Below, one piece after another: positions 34,704-40,721 of a stretch of 64,000 nt of DNA. The position numbers and the translations under genes are program-made. Numbering within the stretch: position 1 is the stretch's first letter; each line of letters opens with the position of its first letter. Origin of the DNA: Clostridium sp. AM33-3 (GTDB lineage: Bacteria > Bacillota > Clostridia > Lachnospirales > Lachnospiraceae); NCBI RefSeq assembly GCF_003480315.1, contig NZ_QUIV01000004.1, positions 107,000-170,999 on the forward strand, given 5' to 3'. The notes under the pieces are model-generated. The model made no database searches. It worked only from the letters and a program-made list of their open reading frames with translations, and was not told the origin of the DNA.

Positions 34704-35279
34704 ATGAAGAAATTTACAGCTTTGTTCAGGGATTCCATGGAAGAATTCAAGCATGTGAATACGGTCACAGTCATGGCCATGTTTGCAGCTATTTCGGTAG
34801 TACTGGGGTATTTTACCCTGGTGCTGGGAGACTATTTGAAGATTGGCTTTTCCACTATTGCGAATCAGTTTGTATACTACCTGTTCGGTCCTGTGGCAGG
34901 CGGTCTGTTCGGCGGAGCTCTTGATATTTTAAAATACATCATTCGCCCGACCGGAGCCTTTTTCCCTGGTTTCACCATCAGCGCCATGGTGGGCGGTGTT
35001 CTTTACGGCTGTTTTCTCTATAAGCGTCCGATCAGTTTTTGGCGGGTGCTGGCGGCAGAACTGACCGTATCCATCATCTGCAATATGCTTCTCGGAACCC
35101 TGTGGCTGAGCATGCTGTATGGAAAAGCATTTATGGCGCTTCTGCCGATGCGGGTATTCAAAAACATTATGATGTGGCCTGTCAATTCCATTCTGTTTTA
35201 TACCATCGGAAAGACTCTCGAAGCATCCGGAGTATTCCGGCTGCTCAAAACCGTGGGACGGAAACGGGCTGCACTATAA
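34704..35279 (+). CDS. folT: Folate ECF transporter substrate-binding component FolT
   Basis: FolT is the membrane S-component that binds folates and works with the shared ECF module (EcfA, EcfA', EcfT), which is not in this window. The protein has 191 residues and about six membrane segments. Family landmarks are LGDYLKIGFSTIANQFVYYLFGP (split: LKIGFSTIANQ, FGPVAGGLFGG) and KYIIRPTGAFFPGFT. The THF riboswitch directly upstream independently supports folate as substrate. A structured repeat element starts 23 bp after the stop. Confidence 0.94.
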   Translation: MKKFTALFRDSMEEFKHVNTVTVMAMFAAISVVLGYFTLVLGDYLKIGFSTIANQFVYYLFGPVAGGLFGGALDILKYIIRPTGAFFPGFTISAMVGGVLYGCFLYKRPISFWRVLAAELTVSIICNMLLGTLWLSMLYGKAFMALLPMRVFKNIMMWPVNSILFYTIGKTLEASGVFRLLKTVGRKRAAL

Positions 35280-35302
35280 AAATTTGCTTCATAAAACCAA
35301 AT

Positions 35303-35846
35303 AAGGTCCGAAGTTCCGGGGCGGTCATACAGAACCGCAGACACTGAGTGGAATTTTGTACTTCGTGCGTTCCGCCGCCTATTGCCAGACCTGCGACCCA
35401 AACTCGTGCGCTTTGCGCACTCAGACAAGGGTCTCCGGTCTGGCGCTATGCTCGCGCACAAAGAAAATTCCAATGTGTCTGCTTGTTCTGCATGACCGCC
35501 CCGGAACTTCTACTTTACTGGCTGTTCTACATTAATAAACATAGCCAGAACGTTGCTGATAAAAAGCCTGTAATCCGGCTTTTATCTGATAGTAGCGTTC
35601 TGGCTGCGTTTTCTTTTTATGAAAGAGTTAATATGGGCTGCAGTTACTTTTTTGTAGTGGAGCCAATACAGTAGGAAGTGAATGAGACCGCTTTCCGGGA
35701 TTTTCAGCATATCAGGTGTTTGTATCTTGAACACACGTGTACGAATGCAACGGATGCAGTCCGATGCAGGCGAACGCGTGTTGTGAGAGCAAGCAAACAA
35801 CGATATGTGAAAATAGAGGAAAGCGGTCTTATTCTCTTCTGGACTT
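35303..35846 (-). repeat. 544-bp structured dispersed element, copy 2 (inverted)
   Basis: This is the second copy of the element at 15108-15651, reversed. The two copies align along their full length, about four-fifths identical by eye. It fills the 581-bp gap between the convergent 3' ends of folT and the alarmone synthetase gene. Read on the + strand, module C comes first: its outer stem is 35310-35328 with 35493-35511 (19 bp perfect) and continues to about 35344/35476 with one mismatch and a bulge. The 61-nt core is 35384-35444 and differs from copy 1 at one base by eye. Module B is at about 35536-35611, and module A at about 35670-35835. The terminal motif is intact on the folT side (AAGGTCCG) and degenerate on the other (GGACTT). 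Confidence 0.85.
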
Positions 35847-35860
35847 TTATTCGTTCTTTC

Positions 35861-36580
35861 CTATAATTGCAATTTGTGTTGTTTTGTGCTTTGCTCCTCA
35901 ATGCGCTTCCGGATCTGGAGCATGTGCTGGTCGGTGGCGGCGATGACTTCGGCGCACTGGCGCAGATCCTCACTGATCTCATCGGCAGCGGCTCCGATAT
36001 CCTTTTTGTATTTTAACTGATGATCCAGGCTTGCCCAGAAATCCATGGCGATGGTGCGGATCTGGACCTCCACCCGCAGATTCTTTTTCTCCTCGGAGAA
36101 GAAAACCGGAATCTCAATGATGAGATGGTAGCTGCGATAGCCGTTGGGCTTTGGGTTCTTGATATAGTCCTTAATGGCAATGACGGTGATGTCATCCTGG
36201 CTGACCAGCATGTTTGCAACGGAATAGATGTCATCGACGAAGGAGCAGATGACGCGGATACCGGCTACATCGTCCAGATTGTTCACCATGGATTCCAGAG
36301 TGACCGGAAGGTTTCTCCGCTGCAGCTTTTCCACGATGCTGATGGGTTTTTTGACACGGGATTTGATCATCTCGATGGGATTTCTCTGGTTTTTTATGGA
36401 GAGCTCGTCATTTAAAACTTCCAGCTTGGTTTTTACCTCGCGGATGGCGCAGGTGTACATCATCATGGCCTGCTGGAATTCTCTGGCCTGGCTGATGAGG
36501 GCGTCCGGAACCTGAACAAGATTCGGGACATTGACAGCGGACTGGACCAGCTCACTGTTTGGGTTCATATTCATATTCAT
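35861..36580 (-). CDS. Small alarmone synthetase (RelA/SpoT-like GTP pyrophosphokinase domain)
   Basis: This 239-residue protein has only the synthetase domain, as in YjbM/RelQ and YwaC/RelP, and makes (p)ppGpp from ATP and GDP or GTP. Typical motifs are DDVAGIRVICSF, KPNGYRSYHLIIE and EVQIRTIAMDFWASLDHQLKY. The hydrolase (HD) and TGS regions of long Rel enzymes are absent. The N-terminus has a short MNMNMN repeat; the first ATG follows GAGG at good distance. It is transcribed toward the repeat element and divergent from mrp. Confidence 0.92.
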   Translation of the reverse strand: MNMNMNPNSELVQSAVNVPNLVQVPDALISQAREFQQAMMMYTCAIREVKTKLEVLNDELSIKNQRNPIEMIKSRVKKPISIVEKLQRRNLPVTLESMVNNLDDVAGIRVICSFVDDIYSVANMLVSQDDITVIAIKDYIKNPKPNGYRSYHLIIEIPVFFSEEKKNLRVEVQIRTIAMDFWASLDHQLKYKKDIGAAADEISEDLRQCAEVIAATDQHMLQIRKRIEEQSTKQHKLQL

Positions 36581-36650
36581 TTTGTAGATACCTCGTTGCT
36601 TTTGTGCGATATTTCTGAAAACAGTGGAATATTGTAAGATTATTAACTAT

Positions 36651-36678
36651 ATTATAACAGATTTTGATGCTCACACAA
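36651..36678 (-). promoter_or_regulatory. Promoter of the alarmone synthetase gene
   Basis: On the minus strand, TTGTGT (36678-36673) and a perfect TATAAT (36656-36651) with a 16-bp spacer. Confidence 0.55.
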
Positions 36679-36696
36679 GGTATATTTTTGAAGTCA

Positions 36697-36721
36697 CATG
36701 ATACAGGCTGCATGATACAGG
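36697..36721. repeat. Tandem 11-bp direct repeat in a divergent promoter region
   Basis: CATGATACAGG occurs at 36697-36707 and 36711-36721, a 14-bp period. It lies between the divergent promoters of the alarmone synthetase and mrp genes and could bind a regulator. Confidence 0.45.
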
Positions 36722-36742
36722 ATATTTTTGTATACAAGGGTT

Positions 36743-36769
36743 TTGTTTTCCTGAAAAATGTGGTATGCT
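36743..36769 (+). promoter_or_regulatory. Promoter of mrp
   Basis: TATGCT (36764-36769) with TGG in front makes an extended -10; the -35 is poor (TTGTTT 36743-36748 at 15 bp). Confidence 0.4.
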
Positions 36770-36807
36770 TACATGTATGAAATGTATTAGAAACTGGAGG
36801 AATTTAC

Positions 36808-37644
36808 ATGAGCGAAAATTGTACCCATAACTGCAGTACCTGTGGCGAATCCTGCAGCAGCCGCACAGCAGAGCAGACAAGCTTTTTAGAGCCGTTAAAC
36901 CCGGCAAGCAGTGTGAAGAAGGTAATCGGTGTTGTCAGCGGTAAAGGCGGTGTAGGAAAATCCCTGGTAACTGCCATGATGGCAGTGAAGATGAACAGCA
37001 AGGGAAAACACACAGCAATCCTGGATGCAGATATTACCGGTCCGTCTATTCCCAAGGCGTTTGGGCTGAATAACAATATGGTCATGATGACCAAGGACAA
37101 CCTGATGATTCCGGCAACTTCTGCGCTGGGTATCGACATTATGTCTGCCAACCTCTTATTGGACAATGATACCGATCCGGTCATCTGGAGAGGTCCGGTC
37201 ATTGCAGGCGCAGTGAAGCAGTTCTGGAATGAGACTCTCTGGGAAGACGTAGACTATATGTTTGTGGATATGCCGCCGGGAACCGGTGACGTTCCGTTAA
37301 CCGTATTCCAGTCCCTTCCGGTGAATGGCATCATCATCGTGACCTCTCCGCAGGAGCTGGTTTCCATGATCGTGGCAAAGGCCGTGAAGATGGCACAGAA
37401 GATGAACATTCCGATCATCGGTCTGGTAGAGAACATGAGCTACCTGGAGTGCCCGGACTGCGGCAAGAAGATTTCTGTATTTGGTGAAAGCCATATTGAT
37501 GAAATTGCCAGGGAGTACAACATTCCGGTGCTGGCAAAACTCCCGATCGACCCGAAGGTTGCCGAGCATGTGGACAACGGCACCATCGAGTATCTGGAGA
37601 GAGACTGGTTTGATCTGGCTGCAGAAAAGGCCATGGAGCTGTAA
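36808..37644 (+). CDS. mrp: Mrp/NBP35-family P-loop ATPase, iron-sulfur cluster carrier
   Basis: Mrp/ApbC proteins carry Fe-S clusters to target proteins. The 278-residue protein has the deviant Walker A SGKGGVGKS (44-52), the DADITGPSIPK motif, and the C-terminal cluster-bridging CPDC (C215, C218). The N-terminus has additional cysteines CTHNCSTCGESC (C5, C9, C12, C16), as in eukaryote-type Nbp35, which could bind a second cluster. CTGGAGG precedes the ATG. It is transcribed alone and ends in a terminator shared with the convergent GNAT gene. Confidence 0.93.
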   Translation: MSENCTHNCSTCGESCSSRTAEQTSFLEPLNPASSVKKVIGVVSGKGGVGKSLVTAMMAVKMNSKGKHTAILDADITGPSIPKAFGLNNNMVMMTKDNLMIPATSALGIDIMSANLLLDNDTDPVIWRGPVIAGAVKQFWNETLWEDVDYMFVDMPPGTGDVPLTVFQSLPVNGIIIVTSPQELVSMIVAKAVKMAQKMNIPIIGLVENMSYLECPDCGKKISVFGESHIDEIAREYNIPVLAKLPIDPKVAEHVDNGTIEYLERDWFDLAAEKAMEL

Positions 37645-37656
37645 GTTGTTCTTCAT

Positions 37657-38418
37657 TTAATAGAAGTAGTAGGACAGGGTTTTCGTGACAGAGAACCCTG
37701 TTTTTTTGTACAGTGCAATGGCGGCGGCATTATCTCCGGATACCTGGAGGACAGCCTTCTGAAAGCCTTCTTTGGAAAGAGCCGGGAGGAGCAACAGGAG
37801 AAAAGCTGTTCCATATCCCCGGTTGCGGTATTCCGGGACAATTTCCACATGGTGCAGGCAGACCGTGTCGGCACTGACTGGTTCAGCTGAGGCAAAGCCG
37901 CAGAGGACACCGGAACAGGAAAGGGCATATTCCGTGCCGGAAGTCCGGGTAATGGAAAATGGATGGTGGTTGCGGAGACCGTTGCTGGCAGTATTGTGGG
38001 GATAACTGCTCAGGCTGCATTCCATGATGTGTTCTTCCGCACCCTTCTCTGCATCCAGGGCCTCCAGCGTTTTTAAGGTATCCGGACAATTTTCTGAGAC
38101 GGCAAACAGCAGGTCGGTATCCGGATGCCGGGAGAGCGCTTCTTCAAGAAGCCTGGTAAAACAGCCCTGCTGCCGATCGTCCGGATGGGTGAAGGCGCTG
38201 CATTCCATCAGATCATCCTCGTAGGGAATCAGGGCCAGACAGGCAGCAAGATGTCCGTCTGGAAGATAGGCCAGAAAATGAGCGAGATCTTCTTCCTCTG
38301 ACGGATAGGACAGGTCAATGCCGTCATGATGGCGGCAAAATGTTGTCAGCTCCGCGATTTCCTGCTGCTGCTTTTGGGTGAGCAAATTGGTTGAGTTAAT
38401 ATAAAGCTTCGGGTACAT
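37657..38418 (-). CDS. GNAT family N-acetyltransferase
   Basis: The C-terminal half is a GNAT domain: VEIVPEYRNRGYGTAF (from residue 191; RNRGYG is the acetyl-CoA pyrophosphate-binding motif) and GDNAAAIALYKKTGFS. The N-terminal half also reads like a weak GNAT-like fold (DDRQQGCFTRLLEEAL), so this may be a two-domain acetyltransferase. The substrate is unknown. I start at 38418 because on the minus strand AGGAGG lies 7 bp before that ATG; the longer frame to 38580 has no ribosome site. Length is 253. It has its own promoter, divergent from lrgA. Confidence 0.85.
   Translation of the reverse strand: MYPKLYINSTNLLTQKQQQEIAELTTFCRHHDGIDLSYPSEEEDLAHFLAYLPDGHLAACLALIPYEDDLMECSAFTHPDDRQQGCFTRLLEEALSRHPDTDLLFAVSENCPDTLKTLEALDAEKGAEEHIMECSLSSYPHNTASNGLRNHHPFSITRTSGTEYALSCSGVLCGFASAEPVSADTVCLHHVEIVPEYRNRGYGTAFLLLLLPALSKEGFQKAVLQVSGDNAAAIALYKKTGFSVTKTLSYYFY
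37674..37707 (+). terminator. Terminator of mrp inside the convergent GNAT gene end
   Basis: ACAGGGTT (37674-37681) pairs with AACCCTGT (37694-37701), then seven Ts. It overlaps the last codons of the GNAT gene. Confidence 0.75.
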
Positions 38419-38463
38419 AGAGACCTCCTGATGAGATTTTTTCTTCTGATCGTCTGTAGCTCC

Positions 38464-38492
38464 AGTATAGGAAAAAAACATAAAGAATACAA
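38464..38492 (-). promoter_or_regulatory. Promoter of the GNAT gene
   Basis: On the minus strand TTGTAT (38492-38487) and TATACT (38469-38464), 17-bp spacer. Confidence 0.5.
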
Positions 38493-38501
38493 GAATGCGC
38501 A

Positions 38502-38529
38502 TTGACTTTTCTGTTTCTGATGGTAGAAT
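38502..38529 (+). promoter_or_regulatory. Promoter of lrgAB
   Basis: TTGACT (38502-38507) and TAGAAT (38524-38529), 16-bp spacer, with TGG before the -10. It is back to back with the GNAT promoter, about 10 bp between the -35 boxes. Confidence 0.55.
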
Positions 38530-38595
38530 ACAGTACTGTTTACGAAAATTTATAAGACGGTGACGCAGTGCTGGCATCACCGGAAAGGATGAATC

Positions 38596-38982
38596 ATGAA
38601 GTATATCAAAGAATCAGCGATCATCTTTGGCATTACGATGATCGGAGAATTTTTAAATGCAATCCTGCCGCTTCCGGTTCCGGCCGGTGTATATGGACTG
38701 TTCCTGCTTCTGATCCTGCTCTGTACAGGACTTCTAAAGCTGGAGGATATTGAGGCAACCGGTAATTTCCTTCTGGATATCATGCCGATCCTGTTCATTC
38801 CGGCATCGGTCGGACTGATCGAGAGCTACGATGAAATGAAGGCCATCCTGGTTCCGCTGATCGTGACCTGCCTGGTTTCTACACTGGTGGTCATGGGTGT
38901 GACCGGAAAGGTGACTGAGCTGATGGTTGCTGTCCTGAAAAAGAAAGACGCGAAAGGTGCGGGAGAGGAGGAAACAGTATGA
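38596..38982 (+). CDS. lrgA: CidA/LrgA family membrane protein
   Basis: This 128-residue protein has four hydrophobic segments and the family motif PLPVPAGVYGLFLLLILL near residues 24-41, followed by MPILFIPASVGLIE. LrgA was first described as an antiholin-like regulator of murein hydrolases; with LrgB it has more recently been linked to pyruvate or glycolate-type transport. AAAGGA lies before the ATG. Its stop overlaps lrgB by 4 bp (ATGA), so they are coupled. Confidence 0.93.
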   Translation: MKYIKESAIIFGITMIGEFLNAILPLPVPAGVYGLFLLLILLCTGLLKLEDIEATGNFLLDIMPILFIPASVGLIESYDEMKAILVPLIVTCLVSTLVVMGVTGKVTELMVAVLKKKDAKGAGEEETV

Positions 38983-39668
38983 GCTTTTTACAGGAATCTC
39001 TTTATTTTGGCTTTGTGATCAGCCTGGCTGCATATCTGACAGGGGTATGGATCAAAAAGAAGGTGGGATGGGCTATATTAAACCCGCTTCTGGTTTCTGT
39101 GGTCATTGTGATCGCGGTGCTGAAGCTTTTGCATGTGGATTATGCTTCCTATAATAACAGTGCAAAATACATCAGCTATCTGCTGACACCGTCCACTGTC
39201 TGTCTGGCCATTCCCCTGTACAAACAGCTGGAACTGTTAAAAAAGAATTTCCTTTCTGTGATCGTGGCCATTACATCGGGTGTGGCAGCCAGCGCAGGCA
39301 GCATTTTTCTCCTGTGTACGTTGTTTGGCGTAGAACACATCCACTATGTTTCCTTCCTTCCGAAGTCCATTACCACGGCAATCGGCATGGGCGTAAGTGA
39401 AGAGGCCGGTGGTATTGTGACTATCACAGTAGTCTGCATTATCATTACGGGCATTTTCGGAAATATCATCGCAGATCTGCTCTTTCAGATTCTGAAAATC
39501 CGTGAGCCGATCGCCCGGGGTCTGGCACTGGGAACCTCCGCTCACGCGATCGGAACAGCCAAGGCTTTGGAGCTTGGCGAGGTCGAGGGAGCAATGAGCA
39601 GTCTTTCCATTGCTGTGGCAGGTCTCATGACAGTCATTGTGGTGCCGCTGGTTTCCGGACTGATCTGA
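38979..39668 (+). CDS. lrgB: LrgB family membrane protein
   Basis: LrgB has 229 residues and about six to seven hydrophobic segments. Motifs LTPSTVCLAIPLYKQ, SITTAIGMGVSEEAGG and RGLALGTSAHAIGTAKALE are characteristic of the LrgB/CidB family. It forms a two-gene unit with lrgA. No LytTR-type regulator gene (lytSR) lies beside it, unlike in staphylococci and streptococci. Confidence 0.95.
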   Translation: MSFLQESLYFGFVISLAAYLTGVWIKKKVGWAILNPLLVSVVIVIAVLKLLHVDYASYNNSAKYISYLLTPSTVCLAIPLYKQLELLKKNFLSVIVAITSGVAASAGSIFLLCTLFGVEHIHYVSFLPKSITTAIGMGVSEEAGGIVTITVVCIIITGIFGNIIADLLFQILKIREPIARGLALGTSAHAIGTAKALELGEVEGAMSSLSIAVAGLMTVIVVPLVSGLI

Positions 39669-39683
39669 CATGGTAAAAAATGC

Positions 39684-39712
39684 TGGACAGAAAAATAAAA
39701 TCCCGATATAAT
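39684..39712 (+). promoter_or_regulatory. Promoter followed by a terminator (leader or small RNA)
   Basis: TGGACA (39684-39689) and a perfect TATAAT (39707-39712), 17-bp spacer. Expected start near 39719, upstream of the terminator at 39746-39793. Confidence 0.6.
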
Positions 39713-39718
39713 GAGCGT

Positions 39719-39793
39719 TGTATCGTCCATAAAGCAGAGTATCATACAGCTTTTGACATCTGAGTGGTTTTAGATGCCGAAAGCTGTTTTTTT
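39719..39793 (+). ncRNA. Candidate 75-nt terminated leader or small RNA
   Basis: A transcript from the promoter at 39684-39712 would run into the terminator ending at 39793, giving an RNA of about 75 nt. It contains no convincing short reading frame with a ribosome site. It may be an attenuator for the downstream binding-protein/kinase genes or a stand-alone small RNA. If the promoter is not used, the hairpin is simply the lrgAB terminator. Confidence 0.4.
39746..39793 (+). terminator. Intrinsic terminator between lrgB and the binding-protein gene
   Basis: ACAGCTTT (39746-39753) pairs with AAAGCTGT (39780-39787); an inner CATCT/AGATG extends the stem; seven Ts end it at 39793. Confidence 0.85.
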
Positions 39794-39854
39794 AGCTCAG
39801 AAATTTGAGTGATAGTGTCTGTACGACCGGAAGACAAAGAAAGGGATCGGTTCT

Positions 39855-40721
39855 ATGTATAAAAGAAAAAAGAAAATGAAAGAATTTGGAGGAAGGCCGG
39901 CCGGACATAAAAAAGCGGCATGGCTGCTTGTGGCATGCCTTCTTGCGCTGCTTGTGGCGGGAGCCTTGCAGAGCTGCAGACGGAAGGATGGTCTGACACC
40001 GGAAAAGAAAACTGCGGTTGTGAAAATCGGATTCGATTCGTTTGAACCATATTCCAGTGTGGATGAAAACGGAAATTATGTCGGGATCGATATCGAACTT
40101 GCAACGGAGGCATTCAACCGCATGGGATATCAGGCAGAGTTTCAGATGATTCCGTGGGAAGAGAAGGCACGGCTTCTGGCAGACGGAAGCCTGGACTGTC
40201 TGTGGAGCTGCTTTACCATGAACGGACGCGAGAACGACTATGAGTGGGCGGGACCTTATCTGTACAGTCGTCAGGTGGTAGCCGTGCGCTCGGACAGCCA
40301 GATCTATGCCCTGAAGGATCTGGAGGGAAAACGCGCGGCAGCACAGGCTACCACTAAGGCATCTGGAGTGTTTTTACATGAAATCGATTCCCCAGTCCCG
40401 CGGCTGAAACAGGTGAACTGTTTCTCTACCACGGAGGAATTGTTTGCGGCACTTCGAAAGGGATATGTCGATGCGATCGCCGGTCATGAGGCAATGATCA
40501 CGGCATTTGTAAAGGGAGGAAACGGTAATTACCGTCTGCTGGAGGAAAGTCCGTATGTTTCCGAACTGGGCGTGGCTTTTGAAAAAGGAACACACCAGGA
40601 CCTGGCAGAAAGACTCACAGAGACCTTAAGAGCAATGGAAGCAGACGGGACCATTACCAGGATCGTGGAAAAATATGGACTGGATGCAGCGAAAGTAGTC
40701 TGGAAAGGAGCACGGAAATGA
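39855..40721 (+). CDS. Amino-acid-type substrate-binding lipoprotein (SBP_bac_3)
   Basis: The N-terminus is basic, then a hydrophobic core (about 21-37) ends at a possible lipobox LQSC with C41. The mature part is a family 3 binding protein: VKIGFDSFEPYSSVDENG, VGIDIELATEAFNRMGY, and GSLDCLWSCFTMNGRE. These proteins bind polar amino acids. No ABC permease or ATPase gene is nearby; instead the gene overlaps the next one, a hybrid histidine kinase, by 4 bp (ATGA). It is therefore probably a ligand sensor feeding the kinase rather than a transport component. An alternative start is ATG 39876. Confidence 0.85.
   Translation: MYKRKKKMKEFGGRPAGHKKAAWLLVACLLALLVAGALQSCRRKDGLTPEKKTAVVKIGFDSFEPYSSVDENGNYVGIDIELATEAFNRMGYQAEFQMIPWEEKARLLADGSLDCLWSCFTMNGRENDYEWAGPYLYSRQVVAVRSDSQIYALKDLEGKRAAAQATTKASGVFLHEIDSPVPRLKQVNCFSTTEELFAALRKGYVDAIAGHEAMITAFVKGGNGNYRLLEESPYVSELGVAFEKGTHQDLAERLTETLRAMEADGTITRIVEKYGLDAAKVVWKGARK

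Noticed and set aside
35348..35982. Reading frames of about 60-110 codons across copy 2
   Set aside because: They span the hairpin arms or run into the 3' end of the alarmone synthetase gene, and none is preserved in copy 1.
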